Positions 1 to 11,753 of a DNA stretch of 64,000 bases are shown here, piece after piece. This DNA is from Calocera cornea HHB12733 (Eukaryota; Basidiomycota; Dacrymycetes; Dacrymycetales; Dacrymycetaceae), in contig KV424066.1 in the NCBI GenBank assembly GCA_001632435.1, positions 2,198-66,197 on the forward strand, in the 5' to 3' direction. Within the stretch, counting starts at the first letter, position 1. Each line of letters opens with the position of its first letter. The notes under the pieces are model-generated. The model did not search any database. It saw only the letters and a program-made list of their open reading frames with translations, and was not told where the DNA came from. The position numbers and the translations under genes are program-made.

Positions 1-200
1 CGGCTTGACTACAAGCCATTGTCGCAGTCCTCCGACACGCATGGATATCGTCCCGTTACAATATACAATAATCTACTCCGTATTCGTGCCAGCGGTACTC
101 GATGATTGAAGGATAATCCTTCCCAATAGCCGTATCCCACTGCAGTCATGTCAATGATGCAAGACCTTCATTTACAACGAGTTACAGTAATTGAACTCCA

Positions 201-1711
201 TCACTTCATCACTGATTTGGACCGGCAAGCTTCCGTAATCTCCTTCGGCAATCCATATCTATATGAATGCCAAAGTACGCGAATGTACTCTGCCCCCTCT
301 TGCATATACTCCCTAGGTCCCACGGTCGCCCAGGTCCATCCTAGATGCCTCCTCAGCGTACTTCTGGGGAGCTCTGATACAGCCTCTTGGAAGCGTTGTC
401 GGATCTCCTGTGCTGTGGGTCGCTCTTCAGGCTTCTCCGCAATCATGTCTCGGAGTATGGGGAGAATGAACCAGATGCCAGGACGTAGCTGTTTATCCTT
501 CAGATCAGGCGAGAAGATGCAGGACTGATACTCACCATAAAGTACTCGAGCAGCGTGAACCCCAAGGCGTATATATCTGCTTTGAATGGATCATACTCAG
601 TACCGTCTCCGCCCTTACGCAGCTCCGGCGGCCGAATCGCAGTAGCAGTGGTACGGACCAGTGTGCGCTCTTCGAAGCCGGAAAACATGCAACTGGATCC
701 GAAGTCGATGAAATAGTACTTGACGGGTGCTTGCACGCGTGTCAAGCGTCGAAGACGCCTCTCTGAGAGTTGATGGCGGGGGTTCAGGTTGCGTGGCCCG
801 TGGAAGCCGTCGGGAAAGAGCTGACTTGCATCCATGAGAATATTGCCACTATGGATGTCCCTGGGTAGCTCGTTAGGGGGTGTCTAATTTAAACATGAGT
901 TTCTCACCCATGGGCGACGTTATTGGAATGCATGAACTCGAGTCCCTAGCAGAGGTGTCAGATGGCACTTAAGTACTCGACGGGTTGTCCCTCGCACCTC
1001 CAGGCACTGCATCATGAATTGAAGACCTTCCGCGACCATGACAAAGTCGGGAGACCGCCAATCGCGAAGGAGAGGTTCGACAAGGACACGACTGAAGATG
1101 GAAGCGGCGCGTTGAAGTGGTCTTGGATCAACTGCCAGCCGTATCTCCTCATGCAGAGACTCCGTAAGGTCCAGCGTATCCAGCAGGGAAATGCAATGGT
1201 TCCTCGGATCGCTGGAGTGCGGAGGCTCAGAAAACAGACGCAAAACGGGAAGCTCTTTGATATCTTGAAAGCCATGACACCAGAGTTTGAGCAAGACCTG
1301 CTTTCCATCGCTCTTCCTTCGCGCATCAATCACCATAAGACCGTGCTGAAATTGCATGAGCGCGAATTACAAATCAAGGATGGGAACAAGACTCACTGAA
1401 ATGCCTATGCTATCTTCGCATTTGCTCGCCCTCTTCCACCATTTCCCGACCCATGATCCAACCCATCCAGGTCTATATCTCTCCCTCAAGATATAGCCGT
1501 GCTGGTCTAGCGCGGTGTACAGCAAACTCCATTTCTTTTCACCTACATTCAAATCGAAGGGTGCGTTGACATCTTCACATGTGACCGCGATCGTAGAATC
1601 GGGGTCATGTGAGAGTGGCCTATGTGGGATACCAGCCTGTTCGGTCGGCCCTTCGACTGAAGATGGTCCTTTGACTCCTTCCATAGTAGTTTCATCCAGG
1701 CTGGTCGACAT
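201..1711 (-). CDS. Intact protein-kinase-like gene (kinase locus 1)
   Basis: Five exons on the minus strand (1711-1397, 1345-998, 945-908, 860-536, 488-201) join in phase into 437 codons. Splice ends are GT-AG. The N-terminal 105 residues end in the family signature RPGWVGSWVGKWW...CEDSIG. The kinase fold then shows a beta-3 lysine (VLLKLW, about K125), a catalytic loop DIHSGNILMD (D235) and a DFG motif (YFIDFGSS, D286), so it could be active as a Ser/Thr-type kinase. This family is expanded in Agaricomycetes; it resembles, but I cannot prove it is, the FunK1-type group. Exon 3 is 38 nt, exactly as in loci 2, 3 and 4. The closest relative here is the relic at 45.1-46.2 kb, which shares the KWWKRA variant. 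Substrate and pathway are unknown. Confidence 0.85.
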
Positions 1712-2501
1712 GATGTGAGAGATCAGCGAATCGAGCGGACGTATTCAGAGAGCGGAAGACAAGTGGGGAACTCGTCGTTCTGAAGAAACCCCGGTATTTA
1801 ACGAGGTCCGACTCGTTGGCCATTGTGGCCTTGATTGAGTATGGCCAACGGCGACCGCATGCCGTGCCTCCGAGCGCACTTCATGCAGGTTGATAGGGTC
1901 CGTCTGCCTCTCAGGGGCTGTACTACTAAGCCAGAGTAGTCGCTTCCGTAAGAACAATCTGAGGCCAGTAGTACTATGTCGTTGGCGTTGTCGTACGAGT
2001 GGATGTTGAGGCCAACGGTCATCTAGCAATGTTTGTGAAGATAACGTGAGTATGTTCACTTTGCTTGTTGAATGGCTATGTCATATCGACCCTCAGATTT
2101 CCCTTCCAATCGGAAGCATCTAGTACCATTGAGGGCGATACAGCAGTCCGGCACCCTGACAGTCATACAGACCGAAAGGATTGGTGGTCGTCTGTGCAGG
2201 ATATGTGGGAAGAAAGAAGGCACCCCGAAGGCTAGAAACAATCCGGGAAGAACTGCTATCTACATGTCATCACCATTGGGAGGTTGCAACACTTGTCGTT
2301 GATGTGCAGGGGCAAGGGAGCAACGGACAACAACTGGGAGTATGAAGAAAGCTTGAGCCCGCAGACAGTGTTGCACGGAATGGTTCTTTGGAATAAATAC
2401 TGCAATGCAAGAGGACAGACGAGTTATTATCACGCAGAAAGTCGGCACTCGCCAGCATACACTACCCCTGAGATTCTCAGTACTAGCACTAACTTACAGC
2501 A
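1712..2501. other. Upstream region of kinase locus 1
   Basis: No convincing gene. It separates the kinase start at 1711 (minus) from a possible plus-strand start at 2502, so it may be a shared promoter. Short open frames here lack splice or domain support. Confidence 0.3.
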
Positions 2502-3162
2502 ATGGCCGAACTTGCTATCCTCGGATTTGCGGTACATCCCGTGCCACATTCTTGGTCAAGACTGCTTTCCGACTCAGCGCATTCAACTTCAAGTGCGATC
2601 AAGAGGGATGTAAGGAAGTCGATCCCGCATGTATGGAGGCGTCAGGGACTTTACAGGTGGACTTGACGAAATTGCATATGCTAGTCTAGGAGAGGAATCG
2701 CGAGGTAGAAGCCCTTGAAGAGTAAATTCTATCATCGTTCACTGCTCCATGGAAGTGTACTCAAGCTGTCCCACGCAGACCAGCTGAGCAATCAGAGACA
2801 CACACAGTGGAGCAGATATACGAAGCGGTTCACGCCTTCCTGCTCAAGCATGAACGATTCCTTATTCATAGCCAGAACGGGAGCGGTGGGATCGCCCAAG
2901 TAAATGCATTTTGGAACAGTTTACACTGAAGTGGCTCACACAATTGGTAGGGGATCTTCGTGACTCAAGGCAGCGACCCATCCATGAGGTCGTTGACAGC
3001 TGGATTCATCACATCCAGTCACCTGACGCCCTGAATCAGGGCACTAGAAACCATCAGTCACTCCTCGAGAGAGCCGACAACCTGGAGCACGACGAGGAGG
3101 GAACTGTCGCAGCCGTGACTGGGGATGTCATGAACAAGGGCAATACCTTGTTTCTTGAGTAA
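2502..3162 (+). CDS. Tentative hypothetical gene or pseudogene, hydrophobic N terminus
   Basis: A plus-strand ATG at 2502 opens with MAELAILGFA, a short hydrophobic start like those of the genes divergent from kinase loci 3 and 4. Downstream coding-like stretches in different frames follow: one around 2545-2690 (beginning TAFRLSAFNFKC), one at about 2725-2900 with THTVEQIYEAVHAFLLKHE, and one at 2955-3162 with RPIHEVVDSWIHH ending in a stop at 3162. A donor at 2901 (GTAAAT) and an acceptor near 2952 give a 51-bp intron, but the phases of the pieces do not all join. It is therefore either a multi-exon gene I could not resolve or a decayed one. No known domain was recognised. Confidence 0.3.
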
Positions 3163-3633
3163 ACCAGCAAGGCAGCTCTCGCACAAGAGGCGATAGTTGG
3201 GTGACAGTGATACCCCTTTCTGTATTGCCCATGCTGGCTGGACCAGTTTTCAATGGCGTTTGGTGTACCCACCCGGCGATAAGTACTGTTTCAGCCAGTA
3301 CCGGTGGTGGTTTTTACGACTGTTGTTCTCTCAATCCACAGTTATGGTTACTGTGCCCTAGTATCTCAATCACGTGCTCTTATTGTTCTGTGATCCTGTG
3401 CAAGAACCCACTGTCCGGCATCATGTGTGGGCCGGGCAGCTGTAAGGAATCCTGTGCCGAGAGCTTTGATAGGCTTACTACAGTACTCAAAATCCTCTGT
3501 ATAAACCGAGGTTGCATCTGAACGCCAGGCCACCTTGAGCAATAGCAAGTTTGAGAGACAAGTTTGTTTGTGGGCGGTGAAAAGTGTAGAGTCTAGGCAA
3601 ACTCTTCTCAGCTTCGATGAGACGGTACGGCGT
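3163..3633. other. Gene-poor stretch
   Basis: About 470 bp between the tentative gene and the 3' end of kinase locus 2. I see no supported feature. Confidence 0.3.
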
Positions 3634-4620
3634 TCACAGCTCTGTACCCGGTAGCCCATACTTACGGGAGTCTCGGAGGAGCTTGAAGTACTCCATAAGA
3701 TCCCAAATACGCGCCCGAATCGTCCGCGTTGACTCCCATGTCCATCCTATACGACGCCTCATTTGCGCCGGCTTCACCGATCGCAGCAACTTGTCAAAGT
3801 TCTTCTTCACGTCGGCGACGGTAGGACGTTTTTCAGGATCATCATCGATCATGTGCTCGAATAGTGGAACCGTGAAATGTAAACCAGGTCGATGCTATGG
3901 AGTGTGTCAGTGGGCAAGCTCACAGTGCTTCCAGACACGCACCTTGAGCTCTCTGATCAGCGTCATTCCAAGCGCAAATACGTCTTGCTTAAATAGGTCT
4001 ATCGGCGCATCCCTATCCTTCAGGAACTCGGTAGGTAACCACACAGCGGCGGTCAAAGGCACAGGCGTCCGTTCTTCATAACTCGAGAACATTGAACTTG
4101 AGCCGAAGTCGATATAGTAGTACTTTACCGGAGCTTGAATCCTGCTCAGCCGTCTTAACCCTTTCTCGGGCATACGGTGCAGAGGATTAAGACTGCAGGC
4201 ACCATGGAAACCATCCGGAAAGATGGGATTGGGATCCATAAGAATGTTGCCGCTGTGCACATCCCTGTCAAATTTCAGACTATGCTATCAACATTGTAAA
4301 CAGAAGAACACACCCGTGTGCCACGTTGTGGGCGTGCATGTACTCCAAGCCCTATCAGATAGCACTCAGTATCTCCAACAATTCGGGCCCTGCCAGGACC
4401 TCGTGCTCACCTCAAGCAACTGACGAATGAAAGCCAGCCCCTCTGCCACCATCACAAACGGCGGGTCTTGTCAGCTTCGATAGAGAGGTTCCACGAGTAT
4501 GCAGTCAAACATACGTCCCGATCCCTCAATTTTGAACGAATCGAGCAGTCGTATGCAGTGATTTGCGGGATCGTTCGCTCGCGAGTCGTCGTTTCGGGGC
4601 ACTGCGGGCCGTCATGCCGG
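3634..4620 (-). pseudogene. 5'-truncated kinase-like gene (kinase locus 2)
   Basis: Exons 5 (3894-3634), 4 (4264-3943, 322 nt) and 3 (4351-4314, 38 nt) are intact, in phase and match loci 3 and 4. The catalytic loop reads DVHSGNILMD and the DFG segment YYYIDFGSSSMF. Only the 3' part of exon 2 remains (about 4410-4590), and there the conserved Trp of the motif LVEPLxRxW is replaced by a TGA stop near 4475. Homology ends near 4620, where sequence shared with about 28.88 kb begins. Exon 1 and the beta-3 lysine segment are missing, so this is a dead copy. The surviving exons show little decay, so inactivation may be recent. Confidence 0.85.
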
Positions 4621-4639
4621 GCTTCTGTGTACGTTATTC

Positions 4640-4824
4640 GGGCCTTCTTCGTGTTGATACAGTGCCATCTGTTCGGCGAAACCAGGATGCCAGTGATCCA
4701 GTCAGGACGAACAGTGTGATATGAGTCAACAAGCGCGCATGGTTGTTGATGATGGAGGGAGAGTAGGCGACAACAGGTGGCGGAGGGTTCGGAAGGACAT
4801 CTCGTGAGGGTCGCAACGCGTCAC
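4640..4824. repeat. Left flank of the 21 kb element, paralogous to 28.88-29.10 kb
   Basis: This sequence aligns by eye with about 28890-29098. Shared blocks include acaagcgcgcat, gatgatg.agggagagt and gtgagggtcgc..cgcgtcac. The match stops at 4824, where the large element begins. The continuation of the same paralog (29099 onward) reappears at 26050, on the far side of the element. Confidence 0.8.
4819..4824. repeat. Target-site duplication CGTCAC, left copy
   Basis: CGTCAC abuts the left inverted end and is repeated at 26044-26049. The paralogous unoccupied site has a single CGTCAC at 29093-29098. Confidence 0.8.
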
Positions 4825-4858
4825 TATGGTGGTGCATTTGCGACAAAACCCTTGCTCC
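4825..4858. repeat. Left terminal inverted repeat
   Basis: About 34 bp pair with the complement of 26010-26043. The identical core GACAAAACCC is at 4842-4851. Outside the core the differences are largely transitions. Confidence 0.7.
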
Positions 4859-4900
4859 CGCTGCCCAGCGGAGGTATACCCCCCCATACTGCCGGGTACT

Positions 4901-5000
4901 CGCTGGTACTGTCAGTACAGGCCGGTACCCGTCGGTACCCGTCAGTACACGTCGGTACCCGTCAGTACAGGGCGGTACCTGTCAGTACAGGGCCGTATTG
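4901..5000. repeat. Left subterminal 10-bp GTAC array
   Basis: Consecutive 10-bp units of the type GTCAGTACAC / GTCGGTACCC run in strict register from 4911 to 5000, with a looser unit before. Each carries a GTAC palindrome once per helical turn. More GTAC copies without strict register lie at 5061-5102. It lies about 86 bp inside the left tip. Confidence 0.8.
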
Positions 5001-5425
5001 ATTCCGTACTCACTGACACGGGCGCATACCTCCGTCCCTCCCGCCCCCCACGGAACCATACCGACAGGTACCGACCAATACCGCCCCGTACCGTCCGTAC
5101 GGACCCCGCAACATGCCTTCTGCCCGTGCGGGTCTCTGATACCCCTTTTCCTCTACGCATTTTTTCCCGCTTTCCCCACCTCCCTCCCATGTTTATCTTT
5201 TTTTACTCGGCTGCTTGCGGGGTCTTTCATCTCTACCTCCGCCATTCACCATGTAAACATGCTTTTCTCTATCGTCGTCCCCTCATTGGCCCGCCTGTAT
5301 TTTCAGCTCTCTCTAAAAAAGACCCGATCCCACTCCACCTTTTCAAACCTTCTTCTCCCACCCATCCGTCGCCCCATATCAAGGCTGTCTCTCCTGCTGT
5401 TGATTCACCGATTTCCGTGACCGAT

Positions 5426-6902
5426 ATGGCCCCTCGCTGTGGTCTCTGTCACACGGCAACTGGTCTACGCCGTTGTGGTCGTTGCCACACCGCCTATTAT
5501 TGCTCTGTTGAGCACCAAACAGAGGTGCGTGCTCGTCCATATCTTACAACCTATTCTCATTCCCTACTTGCAGATGTGGCTCTTCCATCGACTTGACTGT
5601 ACACTTCCTACCCTCGTTGCTGCCAATCCCACCTCCTTGTTCGTGCCTCATGTGTACCTTCTCTTCCCCTTCCTAACTACTTCTCTAGGTCGCCTGTCAT
5701 CCTTGCTGGTGCTGTTTACACTCAGTTCGGCTCCTTCACCTTCCCTTTCCTTCCTCTTCTACGCTTGGGCGTCGTCCAGGCTCAATTAGCTGCCAATACC
5801 ATCACCCCGGAGAGGCATCCCCGCATCCCCCGCATCCCGGTACCCTTATCTCTGACACCGTACGTAGGGCTACACACCTTACGCGGGACATTCGGCTTGA
5901 ATTAGGCTCCCATTACCCTGCGGTCGACTCCGAGCTGGCGTGCGTACCCCTCTCATCCGCTCTCGTTTCATCTCCTGAACCCTCTCCAGTCTCTTGCAGG
6001 CGACGAGTGAACACATCGCCCTCTTGCTCGACCTTGCTCCTGAACTGCGCACCGCCATTGTTAACAATCACTCCCTCCTCAATTTGTCCAAGCAGGTCAG
6101 CCTACCTCTGTTAGTCTCATTCTTCTGTTCTTACTCCACCGAATCTTCTTAGCTTGACATTGGCCGCGCCTGGGTCCTCCACCGTGACGACACCCTCCTT
6201 CGGCACTATTTACCCACTGCTCTCCACTACTACCGCATACCCTCCCTCCAGTATTCCCCCCCTATCCCGATCCTTCTCTATGATGTCGATTTTCTCATCG
6301 ACTCGTCCGATGCCTTTGCACTTCCCGCCTTCCTCTTCCCTGATGCCAAACGAAGTCGCTCGCTTCCAGCAGATGGTCAGTTTTGTGCCCCCGCCCTCCT
6401 CCACGTCCGTAAGGCCCCTATTCCCATTCAACCGCCTTACTTATGCCCGCCCTTTGTACCCAGCTTTACGTGCAGCTGTTCCGTCACAATGCTTTGCACC
6501 AGTCCGTTTCCCCGACCTTGTCTCGCCTGGGTACCGCGACGTCCGACCATTTTGTAGCTTCTCTCTGTTACCTTGCTGTACGGGTTCGTACCCTTCTGTC
6601 ACTTCGTCAGCCACTCTTATATTCACGACCCTTAGGTCCGTTACGCTCTCGCCAATCCAGCCCAGCGACTTGACGTCGATCCAGCCTCACCGGTTAACCC
6701 CGGTCCCGCAAGCCAGCACCTCCCTTCGGGTACAATTCCTCCTTCTACTACTCTCACGCACGCCCGCTACGCCCCCATGCTGCTATTCGATTATGAAGAC
6801 TTCTACTACACCCTTGTCGCTTGGTTCCTTGACAACTGGACTGATCAAGCTGCTCGCGGTGTCCAGACCTATTGGCAGGCTAATCTCCCAGCCAGGACTT
6901 AG
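5426..6902 (+). CDS. MYND-type zinc-finger protein
   Basis: Eight exons read in phase to a 372-residue protein: 5426-5524, 5574-5653, 5689-5708, 5780-5943, 6000-6095, 6153-6375, 6414-6583, 6636-6902. The 20-nt third exon is the least certain. The N terminus is a MYND finger with C5, C8, C17, C20, C26, H38 and C42 in place. The sixth ligand is a His (H30, in CSVEHQ) instead of the usual Cys. The rest includes segments such as LLLDLAPELRTAIVNN and LYDVDFLIDSSDAFALPAF and matches no family I recognise. MYND fingers usually bind proline-rich partners in transcription control. It is the first gene inside the left end of the 21 kb element, so it may be cargo or a transposition factor. Confidence 0.75.
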
Positions 6903-7338
6903 ACACAACCTCCATACCGAGTTAGATACCACCTCTATACCGTTACCTTCCAATTTCAACTCCTGACCTCTTCCCCCCCCCCCTCTCCTCCGCCCCAATC
7001 CCCATATCACATTTCACGGCAATGATATTTGGTTGTTGGTCCTTCCCTAATCTGCACATACCCTCGAGCGAGTCGTCCCCATTCCCAGGGTCATATCATT
7101 TCACAGTACACTGAAGTACAGGGTAGTCTGTAACTGTTGTGCATCGCGCCATCGTACATCAGAGTATGCATAGATGTAAAAAAAAAAGGAAGATCATGAG
7201 GCTAGTTGGTATGGCCTGGTACGCTCTCTCACAGTATCTCCACTCGAACGAGATATGCAATAGGGGGAAAATGCTTGCTTGGCATCTACGTACGCGATAT
7301 AGATGCAAGCGCCCCCCCCCCCCCTTCCCCGCGGGGGG
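6903..7338. other. Spacer with a homopolymer C tract
   Basis: No gene seen between the MYND gene and the next minus-strand gene. A run of about 14 C followed by ttccccgcgggg lies near 7310-7336, and an A run is at about 7178-7187. Confidence 0.5.
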
Positions 7339-9675
7339 TCAAGCTCGACGATTCTTGATGTGGCGGCCTCGACTGGCTAGGAACGGCAGTACCTTCCTTG
7401 CCCGCATATGCAAGTCTTTCTCGTTGATTGTCGCGGCAGTACGCTCCCCTACGGTCGTGCCGTGGCCTTTGGGTAAAGGCCAAGGACGCGTCGGATCAAC
7501 GAAATACTTCAGGATTTCGGGCAAATCCGGGTCATCTTCGCAACCAATGTCCTCGGTCTCGGTGACGATGTCGTCAAAGAGTTTCACCAGTGTTCGCTTG
7601 TTCTTGAAGGTATTATACGGGTACCCCATCCAATCCAGGACCTGGTTGGCGATGACCGGAACCCCATTAATCAATACAGAACCCTCGGCGTAGGCACCGT
7701 CGTCAATCACATGAAGATGATGCAAGACCGCTTTCACGGCATGCCAGCGCCGGAATTTCGCAATCGCCGGAGACCGATCATGCGTCTGTCGTTGGGCCAG
7801 CGGTACCAGCTCCTCAGAACCGGGCATGTCTCGAAGGCGATCGAGCAGCAGGGCTTCTATGGTGGCGTTCACACTGGGTCCACCCAGTACCGGACTTGGA
7901 GTCCCAGTCCCCGGCATTGATCCGCCTGCCGTAGAAGAGTGTAGGACTATCGCGTTCATCGACCCATTGTCAATCGCGCGCGGAGCGGGAGTAACGGCAT
8001 AGATGTGTGCTCCATTGGGGTTGGTCCCAGACGAGTGAGGGTCCGGGGATCAAACGGCGGGGTGGTCGTCCACGATCGACGAGTACCCTTGAGGATCTCG
8101 CGAGCCCTGGACTCCTCGTGCTGCAACCCTCAGTTCGGTGGCGAGCTCAATCGTCCCTTCTTGTCCGGCACCATCAGGGCTCAGAACTGAGGGCCGATCG
8201 AGCGGAGACTGGTCGTGCGGTTGCGCTACGGAAGCAGGTACAGACGCAGACAATAGCGGCACATCCTCCTCGGCCGCTGAAGATGCGGAAGTCCACATGT
8301 TGACGGACCCAGCGGCCCCCGTTGCCTCCTGTCCCACAGGCACAGGGTCACCACACAGTAAAGGGTTTTCCTGAAGGTGTAAAGATCAGTATACACTTGT
8401 ATGACAGCGTGCGCGTCGGCCACTCCGACACTCAAGAACATAGGTGCGCACCTTCAGCAGTTCAAAACACAACACGAACAGGAATTCGTCCAGTTGCACC
8501 ATACGCAGGTGTTCCAGCACGAATCTTCGGGTAATGGTGCTCGTCACCAGTACCGAGCTGATGCCCCTGGCCGTGACTATCTGGTGCTGAATGGCATCGC
8601 GGGCGCTCGACAACCACCATCCACCATGCAGTCGATTGTCAACTTCATGGATGGGCGCCGGGACTCGCGACAGCCAAAGCTCGTGACACACTTTGTATGT
8701 TGCCCAACCACGCCGCGGGGTAACGTTCCGCAAGACAATGTCCATGACCACATCTACTCTGGTCCGCATCACGCCGTCATCTATGCGATATACTGTTTCG
8801 TCCAGCCGGGCGTGCCGGATCAGGTACTTCTCCGTGGGCCCAGTACCGAACCCAGTCATGAGCACCAGTATGCTGCAGCGACCTGGATAGTCGCCCGGCG
8901 CAGCATCCATTGCGTTCTTGATGACGAGATCGGAAGTCGGACCACGTTCGTCCGGAGTACTCCCAGAGTTAGGCTGGGACTGCGCCGTATCTGTCCCTAG
9001 CCCAGACCAGGTCGAAAGCATGGCAGCAGCTCCCTCCCAACCTCCGTCTGTACGCTCATCCCTAGTTGGGTCGAAGGTCGAGTCCTGCGAGTCCAGCACA
9101 TCTTCTGGGAAATAGTTTGTCGGACTCTGAATGGGGCCGTATAGGTCGGATGGCCCGTACTGAAAGCCCTTCAATGTCTATCACCTGCGAGGGTGAACTG
9201 CGACACTCACCGGCCTCGAGGGTTCCTCTCCGTCAGGTCCTGATGCACCCACCCCGGCGTCACCCTCTGCAAGCACCACTTCGCTTGAAGCGGCAGAACT
9301 TCGCGGTGGTGTGAGCGGCGTCTGCGATGAATACCGAGGCGATCGGCTTCGCGGCGGCTCGTTGGTGCCCCTCCCGGTGTCCTCACCCGTAAGATCTGAG
9401 TCGGTCCGTAACTCTTCTACCGACTGTCCCAATGCTTCTTCACCCTCTGCTATGATGGGTTCCGTACGGACCGCCGCACGGCTGGACGTCTTTGTACATG
9501 TTAGCGTTTGTGTAGTACGGCCAAACGTAGATTTGACGCGCACCCCCCGACGTGCCGACCCTCTGGCCAACCCTCTGGCCGACCTCTTCTGCGGTTCTGT
9601 CCGAGCCCGCTTTCTGGGCTTTGATGTCGCATCAGGCAGCAGCAAGGCTTTACGAGGGCGAAGCTCCGGTACCAT
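7339..9675 (-). pseudogene. Unknown 734-codon protein with one in-frame stop
   Basis: Exons 9675-9211, 9159-8452 and 8370-7339 join in phase, with introns of 51 and 81 bp. One TGA (8052-8050) interrupts the third exon in the same frame as coding sequence on both sides. The first 155 residues are basic and disordered (KPRKRARTEPQKRS). The middle is folded-looking (SILVLMTGFGTGPTEKYLI, LHGGWWLSSARDAIQHQIV). The last part contains HAVKAVLHHLHVIDDGAYAEG and PVIANQVLDWMGYPYN. I recognise no family. It starts about 220 bp from the integrase gene and is transcribed away from it, so the two may share a promoter. The stop could be a recent CGA-to-TGA change, or the 3' part could be a separate gene starting at the ATG at 7959. 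Confidence 0.55.
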
Positions 9676-9893
9676 GAGCACGATACTGGCAGTCAATGCT
9701 AGAAAGGACGTTTGAGTCGTTCGGAAGGATGATGCTGGCAGGGCCAGGGGACGCGGAGGCACCCAGCTAGGGCCAGAGTGGCGGTAACAATCGGATCCCT
9801 GAGCTTCTGGCCCGGTACTGCCAGTATGGTCCCGTACCTGCCGGTACCGCGTCCCCAACATCTTGTTGGCTGCCTATCTCTCTCTCTCTATTT

Positions 9894-11753
9894 ATGTCTA
9901 TACCGGAAGCGGTTACCCAGCAGACACTACTTCAATGGCGTGCTGCATTTATTCAAATAAGAGATCATTTCGAACGAGGCATACGGGGACACCAAGGAGA
10001 CGGTCCATATTGGCGGCGAGTTCAAGCGGAAGGGCAGCGCCTGCTCGACATACTTGGTCAGGTCGGTGTTGCCCCCTTCAATTCTATCCAGCTTTCACTG
10101 ACCTGAACAGATCTGGAGCTTACTGGGCGATGATGAAGGCTATGATGCCGAAGCTCTTCTCACAGCAATTCTCGAGCATGCAGAAAGCATTCCCGCTCAG
10201 GACGATCCCACGGTCGAGGGTACAGGACAGCCCATGACATCGACCTCTGATCCAGCTACCGGAGGACGACCCAAATTCATCATTAGTAGAGACTTTTTGG
10301 TTACCGCATTCCAAGTAGTCCCGCGCAAAACGGATATTGCGAGATTTCTGGGCATCTCTGCCCGGACTCTACAGAGACGGATGGTCGAATATGGCATGCG
10401 ACCTCCTGGGCCACCGGTATACGTGGAGCGACGAAACGACCGAGGCGAGGTGGTAGTGGAGCATTCTGCAAACCGCTCTAGGTGCCCATGGAGTGATGAA
10501 ACGTTGGATGTGTCCATCCAATGGGCCTTGGAGCGGTTTCCTCAGTTGGGTCGAAAGATGTTGCAAGGATACTTCGATGCGCAGGGTATTTATGTGCCAG
10601 AGTGGAGGTTGGAATTGGCCCTCCGCAGGATGGCTCCGCATCGTCAATTCGGTGAACGTATCCCGTTGGAGCGCAGGGAGTACCATGTTGCAGGTCCTAA
10701 TGCTCTGTGGCATGTGGATGCTCAGCTGGGTAAGCCGTACCTCCGTGCTGCAAGACGGCGACTGAAGTGTATTTACCGTGTAACAGGTCTTGTGCGGTAT
10801 GGCCTGGTATTCCATGGATTTATAGACGGGGATTCACGTCTGTGTGTTGCCCTTCAAGTCGCCACAAACAATACGAAAGAAAAGGCTTTTGAAGCATTCC
10901 GCATCGCATGCATGCGGTACGGAACGCCTTCCCGTGTCCGGGGTGACCATGGATTGGAAAATCTGGACATTGCCACTTGGATGAACTACCACAGAGGGGT
11001 CAATCGAGGCTCGTTTCTATGGGGCCGGTGAGCCGCTCCGACCGTGAATGGGTATGTAACCGTACTGATGATAACACGGCCAGATCGGTCCATAACGTCC
11101 GCATCGAGCGAATGTGGGTGGATGTAACCAAGGACTTCGGCGGGAAGTGGAAAAAGATCTTTATCCATCTCGAAACTTGGTACAATCTTGACATTCAGCT
11201 GAACTCCCATATCTGGCTCCTACATCATCTTTTCTTGGAAGATCTCCGAGCCGACGCGGAAATGTGGCGCAGCACCTGGAATGCTCACCGAATGCGGACG
11301 CCAGATGGCCCAATGCGGTCGCCAAACCAAATGTGGTATCTCGGTATGCTGATTCAGGGTTACCGAGGCATCCAAGACGAGGGCTTGTGGACACGATCTC
11401 CTGACGACGGCGGAGGGCATATGTACGGCGTGGATTGGCGAGCATTGCAAGACGATGCGTTGATGCAACACCACACTGGCTCGCACCCGACTGGCTTCAC
11501 TGAGTTCCGAGTGGACCACCCCAGTTGCCCGCTGGATCCAGAGGAGATCGTACAGCTGGACGCTGAAGTATCGCCATATATGCACGGTAATAACCGCTAT
11601 GGATTATTACCGTCGCTGGGCGATGGGGTTGAGGGCGATGCTGCGCGTCGAATACGAAAGAGATGTGGGGTACGAGACTCAGATATAAGCGAGACTTGGG
11701 TAGTAGTCTCCAGTAGTCATGGGTATCCATTTATATTGGTCGTAGGCGAGTAA
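9894..11753 (+). CDS. DDE integrase-type transposase
   Basis: Three exons (9894-10061, 10111-11027, 11084-11753) join in phase into 584 residues. An N-terminal helical part is followed by a helix-turn-helix-like segment (RKTDIARFLGISARTLQRRM) and an integrase core: WHVDAQ (D259), GLVFHGFIDGDSRL, a second acid in RGDHGLEN (D335) and RSVHNVRIERMW (E370). Exactly 34 residues lie between the second D and the E, the usual integrase spacing. The motif set resembles the putative integrase core families of fungi and animals (Pfam rva_4/rve type). All three acidic residues are present, so it may be active. It lies inside the 21 kb block and is the natural candidate for moving it. The last about 50 residues after HGNNR are uncertain, because a GT donor there could end the exon earlier. 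Confidence 0.8.

Noticed and set aside
4901..5000. Could the GTAC array be a CRISPR array?
   Set aside because: Units are 10 bp with no unique spacers, and the genome is fungal.
4826..5596. 256-codon frame across the left end of the element
   Set aside because: Most of it is the GTAC array and low-complexity DNA. Only the part from the ATG at 5426 is supported, as exon 1 of the MYND gene.
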